Shown here piece after piece: positions 12,274 through 22,970 of a DNA stretch of 64,000 nt; the stretch's first letter is position 1; each line of letters opens with the position of its first letter. The notes beneath the pieces were generated by a model. It searched no databases. It saw only the letters and a list, made by a program, of their open reading frames with translations, and was not told the DNA's origin. This stretch comes from Bisporella sp. PMI_857. Its lineage: Eukaryota > Ascomycota > Leotiomycetes > Helotiales > Helotiaceae. The translations under genes were made by a program, and so were the position numbers. Where the stretch lies: contig JAJSPD010000082.1 in the NCBI GenBank assembly GCA_021307315.1, forward strand, positions 62,001-126,000. The letters are read 5' to 3'.

Positions 12274-13315
12274 TACATACTACAAAACACTCGCTCACAT
12301 TCCTTTTTTTTATTCACCCGATTTGCGTATCAATTTTAGGATATTTTTCATCAAAAAAGGTCTAGGTCAAAAGAGAGACAGTCAGTCATAAAAAATCAGA
12401 GACAAGTGTCTTATCACAAAGGATAGGATGGGAAACCTATGTTCTGATGAGCGAAAGTTAAATACAAGGCAACTCCACCCTTGAGAACAGTTCATCGCCT
12501 AATCCCATCAATCATACCCGTAGATATGAGAGCTAATAACGAATATGAATAAGGGATATTGCAGCAGGGTTGCTTGGCGGCTTCTCCAAACTTTTGGACT
12601 AAGTGCGGAAATTCAACCCCTGAGCCGGCATATCAATATCCACCACCCCTCTCTCCAGAGAGACTGAGAATGTCCTGGTCCTGTCTGGATGAATTGTGCG
12701 ACGATGCTCCTCCATACATGAACGGTGTCCCGACAATTAGGTTTCGGTCAACCATACATACATGCATACATACAGTAGCACCGGGGGGGGTGTAAGCATC
12801 ATGTGGATGCCCAAAGCGTAGCATTTTCATATAATTCTTGTTTGTTTTTATTTTCATTGTTTTTCTTTTCACCCAGGCGCGGATATGGAGCGGGTTGCTG
12901 GGTAATAAGTAAAAGTAATGTAAAGTAATGTAGCGTAAATAAATAAATGTAGGTAATGAAATGGTGATCAGAAATGAAGAATGTAACAGTAAATTAGGGT
13001 CCCCACTAAAGCTTTGCCCATCCCATGTCACAAGCTTCCAAACTGGCTGGGCCCCAAAAAGAGAGTTACGTGCAGTCGCCGCACAGGTCTAGCGGGTTGA
13101 ACCATGACTGTAGGCTACTGCCACTGACTGGTCACTTCCACTGGGGGCGCTAACGGGCCCTAACCACGTAACTGGTACAGGGGGACTGTTTATAGTTACA
13201 GTAAAGTACCATAAATGCTACTACTGGATGATATACGGGTCAAGTACTAAAATTGATCACTACAGTGGTGGTCCCATCCAGTTGAATACCTTATTCGTTT
13301 ACATACTTACTTACG

Positions 13316-13357
13316 GCACCACCACCACCACCACACACACACACACACACACACACC
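13316..13357. repeat. compound (ACC)n-(CA)n microsatellite
   Basis: About five ACC units run directly into roughly twelve CA units. Confidence 0.95.
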
Positions 13358-13625
13358 CCAATCCCAAACTGGCAAACTGAGGATCCCCTTTTTCGCTTAG
13401 AGATGAGGGCCAAGAGGTTGATTGTCAGGAGAGGTCCGAAGTATGGGAGAGAAGGGGAGAAGCCAGAGAGCATAAGCAGAAGATGGGCGGGATATAATTA
13501 TTAAAAATAGTAGAGAGAGAGAGACATATACAATAGTCAAACTGAACCATTATGAATCAATTATACATACCTCTTTTCATTCCATTTATCCATCGGGTTA
13601 TTAACACCAACCCCAGGCTCTCCGT

Positions 13626-13645
13626 CCCCCCCCCCCCCCCCCCCC
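13626..13645. repeat. poly-C run of 20
   Basis: An uninterrupted run of 20 C bases lies about 450 bp before the G-beta start. Its exact length is likely to be unreliable in the assembly. Confidence 0.9.
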
Positions 13646-14099
13646 AAAAACTGGTCAAGAGCAAAAAAAGAGGGTGGTCAAAGACCGTTGCCTAATTCGG
13701 ACTAGCCTCTCTTCCTCGCTTCCTCGCTTCCCTCATCGAAGTTGCCGCAGGTCAGTGAGAGAAAGTGACTTGCTTATTCCTAGAGACCCCCTTCCTCACT
13801 CCTAATCTGTAGTGTTTCTGCCAAAACCCGCAGTCTCCAGGTTTTAACGCGCCAAACCAACCTTCTGTCTCTCTTCAATTGAGATTCCTTCCCTCGACAT
13901 TGCTCGCCTCGCGGCTCTTTGGTGCGACGAAACACCTCTCACAAAGGCAATCGCTTTCAATCACAACAAACAATCAGGAGCCTCGTCGAGCTCCCTGGTT
14001 AGCGGCGCAGCCCCCTTCCTCGCCCTTAATCATCCACCGCATCAATCCACCTCCCCATCAAGCTCCCTACAACCTCAATTGCTTTAATACCTTGATACG

Positions 14100-15418
14100 A
14101 TGTCAAATTCGAATGATGTCGAGCGGGTGTCGCCCGAGGCGATGCAAACCCGGATTCAACAGGCTCGTCGTGAAGCGGAGAACTTGAAGGACAGAATAAA
14201 GCGGAAGAAGGATGAGTTGGCCGACAGCTCATGTAAGTCCTCGCAGGATCGCTGCACATCTTGAATCGCCGCCTTTGACATTATCGCCTCGATGAAGCAC
14301 TACTAATCCCCCACGCAGTATCCAACATTGCCCGACAGTCACAGGAGCCCATCAAGGGTGCCATGATGAAGACGAAAAAGACGTTGAAGGGACATCTCGC
14401 CAAGATCTACGCCATGCACTGGTCGACGGATCGCAGACATTTGGTATCCGCTTCACAAGATGGAAAGTTGATTATTTGGGACGCCTACACAACCAACAAA
14501 GTTCACGCCATTCCTTTACGATCCTCATGGGTCATGACCTGCGCGTATGCTCCCAGTGGTAACTACGTGGCTTGCGGTGGTCTCGATAACATTTGCTCCA
14601 TCTACAACTTGAACTCCAACCGCGATGGTCCAACTCGTGTCGCGCGAGAACTTTCTGGCCATTCTGGATACCTCTCCTGCTGCAGATTCATCAACGATCG
14701 ATCGATCCTGACATCTTCAGGTGATATGACTTGTATGAAGTGGGATGTAGAAACGGGCTCAAAGGTTACAGAGTTTGCGGACCATCTTGGGGATGTCATG
14801 AGCATTAGCATCAACCCAACCAACCAGAACACTTTCGTATCAGGTGCTTGCGACGCATTCGCCAAGCTGTGGGATATTCGAGCTGGAAAGGCGGTTCAAA
14901 CCTTCGCAGGTCATGAGTCCGATATCAACGCTATCCAGTTCTTCCCAGATGGCCACTCCTTTGTTACCGGCTCCGATGATGCCACGTGCCGGCTCTTTGA
15001 TATTCGCGCCGATCGTGAACTCAATCAATATGGCGTATGTACTCTGCCTGTCGCATTGTTTTGCTGCTAACACCTTCCTAGGCGGAATCTATCCTCTGCG
15101 GTATTACATCCGTCGCCACCTCCGTTTCTGGCCGTCTGCTCTTTGCTGGTTACGATGACTTTGAATGCAAGGTATATATCTCGATGCACAGTCTCTATAT
15201 TTGACTCACACAGAATAGGTCTGGGATATTACAAGAGGGGAGAAGGTCGGATCGCTGGTGGGCCATGATAACCGTGTCAGCTGCTTGGGTGTTAGTAATG
15301 ATGGAATGAGCTTGTGCACAGGCTCCTGGGATTCATTGGTAAGTCTAGGCTGGATTCCTTCAATTGTGAATTCACAAGCTAACTCTGATGCTCCTAGCTC
15401 AAAATCTGGGCGATGTAA
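14100..15418 (+). CDS. gpb1: heterotrimeric G-protein beta subunit
   Basis: Five exons (14100-14232, 14319-15034, 15082-15171, 15219-15338, 15398-15418) give 359 aa, the standard length of ascomycete G-beta. An N-terminal charged helix (about residues 10-45, the gamma-binding coiled coil) precedes seven WD repeats, with [48 protein letters not shown] and the terminal LKIWAM. The block [20 protein letters not shown] is typical of G-beta and unlike RACK1. The last exon is only 21 nt and encodes the final six residues and stop. The protein pairs with G-gamma at the plasma membrane and relays GPCR signals for mating, growth and sporulation. Its likely chaperone gene lies 4.4 kb downstream. Confidence 0.97.
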
Positions 15419-17445
15419 ACGGGTCTATACATATACCCCTCGAGGCTTGTGATCGTTTATTCCACGACTTTTTGGGCAGAATACCCGTCAAAATATACCC
15501 CGCTGGATTTCGACCGCTCCTCTTATACTAATCTCCCACCTGTTGCCCTATAATATCTACGACTCGGCGTTAAACGGACGAAGTCATGAAAACCTCTTCA
15601 AACTCTTAGCGAAACAGTTTTCTGTCATTGGACCATTATTTGGAAAACCTGAAATCGACCGAAGGACTCTGGCAGGCATTCTGTGTATCCGATTCCTGCA
15701 ACATAATATTTGTCTTTTCATATCTTGTTTCTAGGGGCGGCCATTCTGCATTGTTCATTCCCGTGGGTTCCCTTTCAGCAGCAGGGCCGCCACTTGCGAT
15801 GATATCCTACCGAAACATCTGGTTTCCCATGCCCTTCCCATCCCATCACGACTTTTCCGGTTTTTCTTTTCTGGCATATTCACCGATCACTATCCGCTAC
15901 ACAACCCACAACCACCCCCCAAAAAAGCTCGAGGTAGTCTTGGTAGGATCTGGCATAGGGCATTCGATGCGAGTTCATGAAAGATGGTGTCTTTTTCTTT
16001 GTCTCTCAAAATATCTGCGCTTGATGAATACATGGAGAAGAATTACACCGCATGGATGTGTTGGAAGAAAGAGATGCGTTGTCAACTTCAAATGTGGAGG
16101 AGATTGTTGTGTCAGCCAAGAAGAGGTGCGGAAATTTCTATCAGGAAAACTGTATCTTTTTGTGGGTTTGATGCTGCTCTTCCGTCTGTTTGATTATATG
16201 GTGTCGTAGGGTCTTCAGCACAGCACATGCTTTGTACTATAGTCGAATACTGCCGATAGAGGTTTCTGAATGCTTGCCTTTTTGTGATGCGCAAGTGACG
16301 TGCTGACATACGTATTATGAACTGGGTTGACAATAGACGGAACGGCGCCTGGTTGATGCCGCCGAAGTCTCGTACCAGCAGTACGAGAGGCTCACTATGG
16401 AAAGCTCCACCTCACGAGAAGCATTGCAAGCACCGGGATGCTGGAAATTTTGTTGCTAACATCTACGTATCTACAGGCCCGTACCGCCTCATTCCTGGCC
16501 CTTACATCTAACACACAGAGATCCGCTCTTCCGGGGGAGGTTATGCATGAAGGGTAGGCACTGTGATGGATGATGGTGGACGGTAAAGAAAGGTGATTTT
16601 TACTGTTTGGTGGTGATTTATTATATATAGGTTGAGAAGGAAGGTGTATATGCTGTGGTGGATATCATCAAGAGCATGGAAGGGTGTTGTGGATTTGGGG
16701 TATGTTGGATGAAAGATGGTGTGGGGAGGAAGACTCTGGGTATCATGATGTGATGCTTGGGGGTGGTAATGCGATTGCTGGCTTTCTTGGGGTGTCTTTT
16801 CCGGAAGGGCGGATATGATATGGTTGAAGCGTGGTCATGGGGAATAGATGCTGGGATTTTTGAGGTGTAGATATAAGACGAGCTTTTTGATGGGTAGTCT
16901 TACATGGTGGTACTAGAGGGGGGAGGCGGTATAAACGAGGGTCTTTGTTCGATGGGTCTTGGATGGCATATAATTCTTGTTACGAAGATTGAGGGAAGCT
17001 CATTCGAAGTAGCAGGAAAGCACTTAGGAGTACAGACGGTCTAAGCCTCTCAATATAAGATGTTGGTTCGGGTTCTGAACAAGTACACTATTTGCTCGGT
17101 GGTGGTTTTTGAGATCTTCTTGATATGAAGAATAACCAACTGAGCCGCCTGGAAGCATCCGCTGATGTGGAGGGTTATGGCTTTGGTGCTCTTCATCGCG
17201 GATATCAGGCAGCTTTCAGCCAGCAGCCGTTTGTCAACAGTAGCAGAGCATTAGCAATTGAGGCTTTACCTCTAGCATAATCTTTGCTGATTACCTATTG
17301 ATCGTCTGCGATTGGCGTCCTTGTCGACTCTATGATGATGTCCCATAGAGCCTGTCTGTCCAACGCGTGCTTGAAGATCTGATGACGATGCGCAGACGTT
17401 GGATATGGCAACTAAGCCACGGCCGTTGCATGGTTGGCTCATCGA
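15419..17445. other. intergenic region, 2.0 kb
   Basis: This is the 3' flank of both G-beta (plus) and the cyclotransferase-like gene (minus). A 193-codon frame at 15628-16209 has no protein-like composition or motif. The part after 16500 is G/T-rich on the plus strand. No gene was recognised. Confidence 0.55.
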
Positions 17446-17877
17446 CTATTTGCGCACAATGGAAGCCTTGAAATACTTCTGATATCTCAACAGATCAAAC
17501 GAGCCGTCATCTAGATCCTTGCTATTGACGTCCCCAGCCCAGCAGAAGGTTCGACATAAACCAAGTATGCCTCCATCCTCTAGATTAACGTCACAATAGG
17601 TCCAGGTATAGGCTTTTGTCTCATAGCCTTGCAGACGCAAGAAATGAGACTCCTGGTCACATTTCCATATCATGCCAGTTACCTCGCCTTCTTGATCGTC
17701 CAATATTGCTGGATAGATACCCCACATCTTCATTCTGAACCCCTTTATGGTTCCCTTTCTCAGCCTTGGGACGTCCGAGAGGCCAAGGACCGACTGGAGA
17801 ACGTCGGGGTCCATGAGCGAGCCGTAGAAGAACATGAAGCAGGGCGAGAAGGGATCCGCGAACTTCTGGAGGGGCAT
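17446..17877 (-). CDS. gamma-glutamylcyclotransferase-like (AIG2/GGCT fold) protein
   Basis: The protein starts MPLQKFADPF and has 143 residues from the first in-frame ATG at 17877. The fold signature FMFFYGSLMDPDVLQ, with the substrate-loop motif YGSL, comes near residue 15. WGIYPAILD and the core GYETKAYTW follow, and the C-terminal FDLLRYQKYFKASIVRK is typical of fungal AIG2-like proteins. GGCT-fold enzymes release 5-oxoproline from gamma-glutamyl amines or peptides, but this branch has no proven substrate. The frame is open upstream to about 17967 without an ATG, so an extra 5' exon is possible. A separate short ORF (17960-17880) ends two bases before the chosen ATG. It lies between the G-beta and phosducin-like genes on the opposite strand. 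Confidence 0.85.
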   Translation of the reverse strand: MPLQKFADPFSPCFMFFYGSLMDPDVLQSVLGLSDVPRLRKGTIKGFRMKMWGIYPAILDDQEGEVTGMIWKCDQESHFLRLQGYETKAYTWTYCDVNLEDGGILGLCRTFCWAGDVNSKDLDDGSFDLLRYQKYFKASIVRK

Positions 17878-19799
17878 GCCTATTGCCGTTGCGTATGATT
17901 CCTTAGATGTAGATTGGGAGAGGATATTGTGCTGGGAGGAGAAATTGATGATGCACTCATCGACCACCGTGGAGGTAAGAATCTGCGATGAGGTGATCTA
18001 TATTGGCAAGATATCCTGTCACGGCCTAGAGATGGGGTATTTGTATAGGCGGGTGAGCCACGATGGCGCTCTTCAAGAATCTTTGTTGGAGATGAAAGAA
18101 AAAAGTGACACTGAGCGCAAACTCAAAGGCATTGGAAGTGACAGATGAGTGCATGATGCAAAGCGGGACACGCCAACACCGGTGAAGGAGATAGTAGTAG
18201 GGTCACCGAAAAAAGAAGCCAATGTGTAGATTCTGCGCTAGACTTGGGTTGTGGCTAAACAGTAATAGCATAAACAGAAGCAATTTCCCCGACGCATATC
18301 TCTCTCTTTATTACGAGCTTGATATCTCAATTCCAGACGAAAAGAAAAAAAAAGAGAAGGCCCAAGGCTAAGTATGGAAACACGCAACTAATACTAGAAG
18401 AGGAAAGATTATACAACCTAGGTGAGAGCCCAGACTCTACGGCTTGGCAATATCATGTGTGCTGATGTGCATTATTTATTCGAAACTCACGAAAATAGTG
18501 AGACTATTTTATGGAAATGCCTTGACATTTTGACAATGGTATTTGTGCTTATTGATTGATGATTGATGATTACTTAGGGGGGAGAGGGGAGAATCTGCGC
18601 CTCAACTCTAAATCCTTTTTTTTGGTTTGGTTTGCAGCCCCCTGAGGATTCTCTGTCCCCCTCCCCTCCCCCAAAAATAGATTGAACTTGGATCCTATCG
18701 ACCCAACCACACTTTTTCTTCTGCCCTTTTTTTCTGGGTCGTGAAACGGGTCGCTGCAGATGCCACATGGAAGTGGACACTCTCCGGTCTGTCATGGTTA
18801 CTCTGTTTATATTATATTATATTATACCATCCATGCTATAACTCTGCATTGCATTGTAGCCTCATTCAACTGCATCTCGTCAATCTTGTTGCAATCCAAG
18901 GGGAACAATGAACACGTATAATCCACCATCGACAAACCATTGTATTGGCAATTAAACTCGCGAAATGATCGATGAAATCTCCGAAAAGCACAGATCATCC
19001 AGGAAAATTAAAATCAAACCCATCGATACGGGTTCGGGAGTTACTGGACGAGGATCATGTCAAGGGGGGGTGGCAAATGTTAGACGAAGGAAGAGAATCC
19101 TGGTGCGCTCTCCGCAAGCCATTGTTGCTTTTCTTACGCGTTACCATAATATTGAGTCGACAATAGTCAAATCTTTGCTGTACAAGAAATCCCAAATGTC
19201 TATTTTCGTGGATATTGATACTACCTATTGATCAAAAAAATCAAAAAATAACCACACCGCTCTAGTTGCCATTCTCAAACCGCCATCACAATTTCAAAAC
19301 CCCCTCGTGCCAACACACACACCACATTTCTATACACCGCCGGCTTGCGTCTGGCAATTATTTAGAAAAGGCCCCAAATATAGGGCTCTGCCATCCTATT
19401 ACGACTTCGTCTTTTGCGAGGATCATCCTATCCGGCCGTTGCACGCGCAGCCCGAAAAGCTTAGCTGAGCTCAAATATACACTTTTCTGAAACACCTCCT
19501 TACCCAACTTTACATCACCTGTCCCCCTCACCGTATCCCACGAATAGACCCGAAACCCTGCAATTGGCACGCATCTGCCATTTCTCTAACACTGGCATTC
19601 TCCCATCTCTGCCTAATTCGGCGGTTTTGCCGTGCCTCCTGGCTCCATTGCTGGTTCGCCGTGGCATACCCACCCCCTTCGCCGCGTGGCTACCCAGCTT
19701 CCAGAACACTTCTACCCCGTCCCACTCACCACACCACTCTGTCTGCCGTCATCTCTATATAAGACTGCCTACCACCCTGCCCGCGCTTGGTTTTGAAAG
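17878..19799. other. divergent intergenic region, 1.9 kb
   Basis: This holds the promoters of the cyclotransferase-like and phosducin-like genes. It has a GATT/GATGATT tract around 18550-18570 and a TATAT-type tract at 18807-18826. The last 550 bp before 19800 are CT- and CA-rich, which fits a 5' leader. No gene is supported. Confidence 0.55.
18807..18826. repeat. short AT tandem tract (ATATT units)
   Basis: About four tandem ATATT/TATAT units are visible, in non-coding sequence. Confidence 0.8.
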
Positions 19800-20689
19800 A
19801 TGGCACAAACAGCTGCGCAGGAGGAGTTCGATAATATCATAGCCAAGGCCGGAAAGATTACCTTGACTCATCATCCAGACGACTTGGACGACTATAGACA
19901 CGACGAGGAACACAGCGATCGTGACGAAGAGGAAGACTATCGACAGAGCAGGATCGACGAGAGTATGCGGATGCCAGCATTCAACGACGGTGCGCTGCGC
20001 CTCCCACACAAGGACTTTGATCATGGACGAACCACAGGAGTGAAGGGTGTCATCGCGGATGCTCGGAGCTATGAGGAGGCACGGCGAAGCGGAAGCTGGC
20101 GGGCCAAGTTCTCGAGAAGCAGGAGCACCAGTGTCGAGAAGAAGAGGTCGAGCAGGATGTCCTTCTTAAAGGAAGACGGAAGCAGTGACGATGAGGAGTT
20201 CTTGGAGAGCTGGAGACAGCAACGACGGCTAGAACTACAGAGCAAAGGCAACGATATCAGAAATAGGAGGACAAGTCCCAGCGTGCGGCGCTACGGACGA
20301 TTCGACGAGGTGAATGCTTCCGGATATCTTGATGCCATCGAGAAGGTTGGCCGCGAGACCGTCGTTGTGGTTGTGGTCATTGATCCAGAGGTATGTCCTT
20401 CCCACTCAATGACTTCTATGACAAATGCTAATAGATATAGTGCCCTGTCTCTCAAGTCATTGCCTCTGCCCTTGAGCCCCTCGTGGCAGCCAACCCAACA
20501 GTTCATTTTGTCAAGGTTGACTACGCAGAGATAGAATTCGACAATGCTGGCGTTCCGGCAGTTCTGGCATACAAGAACCAAGGTGATCTCTTCGCCAACC
20601 TTACATATATCATCGATCAAATCCCCGAGAATACCGAGTTCGACACCGTGGCGCTAGAGAGCGTTTTACGCAAACACAACGTTCTATAG
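19800..20689 (+). CDS. phlp1: phosducin-like protein (G-beta-gamma folding cofactor)
   Basis: Two exons (19800-20390 and 20441-20689, with a 50-bp intron) give 279 aa. An acidic N-terminal half contains the phosducin helix motif TGVKGVIADARSYEEARR around residues 78-96. A Ser/Arg/Lys-rich linker follows, then FLESWRQQRRLEL. The C-terminal half is a thioredoxin-like domain without a CxxC pair (VVVVVIDPE, CPVSQVIASALEPLV, VHFVKVDYAEIEFD, VPAVLAYKNQGD). Phosducin-like proteins work with the CCT chaperonin to assemble G-beta with G-gamma; fungal examples are Cryphonectria BDM-1 and Aspergillus PhnA. The gene is close to the G-beta gene and on the same strand. The SRSRSTS stretch could carry regulatory phosphorylation, which is inference. 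Confidence 0.93.
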
Positions 20690-21293
20690 ATACCCTCATT
20701 GATATATGATTTCTTACACTGGCAAAACGGACATGTTTTTGGGAGCAAAGGCATAGACGGCGGAGTTGGACACGTTTAAGAAACGTCCGGGAATACCTAA
20801 CGTCTTGCACTTATCAAAGAGGCGTACTTGTATATTAGATGGCGGATGGGAGGAGTTATTGAGCGAAGGCGTTTCTTCTGCTTTGGACGGGTGGATATAT
20901 CTTTTCCTTTCTTGTATCCAAAATTTCTATTTATATATGTCAATGAGAGTCCTGACCGTACCGTCGCTTCACCCTTTGCTTATTCCCTCTTCCCTCGCCA
21001 ATATTCAATCAGGTGACTGAGAAGTACAATACTCATCTTTATACCTAATCTCTTTGACGAATTGTAATCGCTACAATCTAGCGGACATAATCCATGTCCA
21101 TTCTCACTCCTAAGAGATCACAGACTCTGTCGTCGCTCCTTATCCCTCCACCGTCAACCTATTCACCAGCCTCAATCTCTTGAACACGCACCTTTCCAAA
21201 CGAAATCATTATATTCCATGATTCCATTATGTCGATCTATGCACCGCCTTCAACACCAATCAGCGTAGCGCATAAGACAGGCTCAAGTCATCA

Positions 21294-21329
21294 TGCCATG
21301 CCATGCCATGCCACGCCACGCCACGCCAT
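21294..21329. repeat. CCATG/CCACG pentanucleotide array
   Basis: About seven 5-mers run head to tail. The first copies read CCATG and the later ones CCACG, so a C/T variant has spread along the array. Confidence 0.9.
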
Positions 21330-22957
21330 CCTTGCTTGCTGGCCTCTTGCGAGGAATTTCTCGCAGAATCGAGCAGTGGGAAACACGGTTCATTAATGTA
21401 GCTCAAAAGGATAGTTTGTCACCAAATTTTTAATTTTTTTCTAAATTTTATTTTTGGGTCTATATAAAGGCATGAGCTCTTGGTGAACGATCGCAGGCAT
21501 CATGCCATGCTAAGCTATAAATAGGCACATCGTCGCCTGGAAATTCCTTCCTCAAACTAGCTTCTTGCTTTAGGAGCACCTTCATGCAATACAACCATAA
21601 ATTTGCCCGCTTTCTGATTCTCCAAAATACCCTTTTCTCTGGGGGAGGGGAGACCTTCTGTGATACTTACCATTTCTGCGAACGGTTTGTATTCCAGATT
21701 CGTACATTTCATTTACTCTTTTGCCAAGGTTACCTTAACGTCGTTGTTACTTTTCCTATCGCTGTTCGCCTTTCATCAACGCTGTTTCATCTTGAATTCA
21801 TAGCTATATTTCTGATCATTACAGATATCCTGTATCCCTTCCTGCGGAACTGTCCAAGGCTTTGCTAACGCTTTAAATCGAGGTCTTACGCAGAACTCCA
21901 TACACGAATGCTTACATAATACGGCACACATGATGATAGTTGCTGCTATGCTGAAGGTTCCTGGCTCTTGGGAGAGAGCAACGAGGTATATTTATAGCTA
22001 AACGAAAACCCGCCTCTTGCCTGACATCAGTCTAGGATATTGGTTGCTTTGAAAATGGTTTTGCTGGAAACATGGTGGGGAAAAGAGTATAAATATGCAT
22101 ACCCCATTCGATGCATCGTTTCCTTAGAAAGGTCAGGTTATTATACAACTGCTCCATTGGAAAAAGCGCAAGGTGCTTCCCCATCAAGTTCTGTCCATGC
22201 ATGCCACAGAAACCTGATCTCATACGCTGCACCTACGTACCCTTACTGCGATCATGATCCTTTCCCCGTTATCCTCACCAACAGCACTCCGTTTCATCTT
22301 CATACATTTCTTCACTAATTTCCTCATTGTCACGAGCCCCATTACCACTATGCATTTTGAAATATTATTCTTTGGTTGCTTCAGCATACCCCACATAATT
22401 ATACCATCTTGCCGTTCGTCACCTTTTTATAAATTTACTCGTGCACAGCATAATAATGCCGCAATTCCCAAATTCAGAAAGCCTACAAACACTACGCATC
22501 CTTGTTTAGACGCTTTAAGTAGTTTTGTTTCAGTTGCGTGATTTGTAAAGATAAAGGTTAGCTTTAAATATTGTTCTTCATGTGAGAAGTCACAGGCTTA
22601 AGATGACCCTATTGTTTTGAACCGTATGTTTTAGAGTCATGCTTTAAGCATGTGATTACGATGAAGCATTCTATATGGAGTGGTATAAATTCGCATCTTG
22701 GAAATCCTAAATTTTCTGTTTAGAGCTTAAGACGCGGCCATTGTCTCACAAGGATTCAGCATGCTGTTCCATGTTTCACGTGCCACGTTCTACTGCGTGA
22801 TGTCCTGCCACCGGCAGATGGAAGCAGCTAAATTCAAACACTTCGACATTTTCACTAGATACAATCGATAACCCTGTGTATTGCTTTGCCTCCTTTATCA
22901 TTTCCGCTGCCGCTATTCTCGTTCTGTTATCTCTATATCAGCTCATTGTTTTGCTTG

Positions 22958-22970
22958 CCCCCCCCCCCCC
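22958..22970. repeat. poly-C run of 13
   Basis: An uninterrupted run of 13 C bases in pyrimidine-rich non-coding sequence. Confidence 0.9.

Larger units (their letters stand above)
12020..14099. other. divergent intergenic region rich in simple repeats
   Basis: This region separates the adenosine deaminase-like and G-beta genes and carries both promoters. It contains a TTAGC pentamer array, an ACC/CA microsatellite and a 20-base C run (separate entries). The part just upstream of G-beta (about 13700-13800) is CT-rich, like the leaders of well-expressed fungal genes. Short frames here look random. Confidence 0.6.

Noticed and set aside
12633..13031. 132-codon minus-strand frame
   Set aside because: It overlaps low-complexity sequence and encodes a Tyr/Leu/Thr-rich random-looking peptide.
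15628..16209. 193-codon open frame after G-beta
   Set aside because: It has no conserved motif, an irregular composition and no sensible start context, and it lies in the probable 3' UTR.
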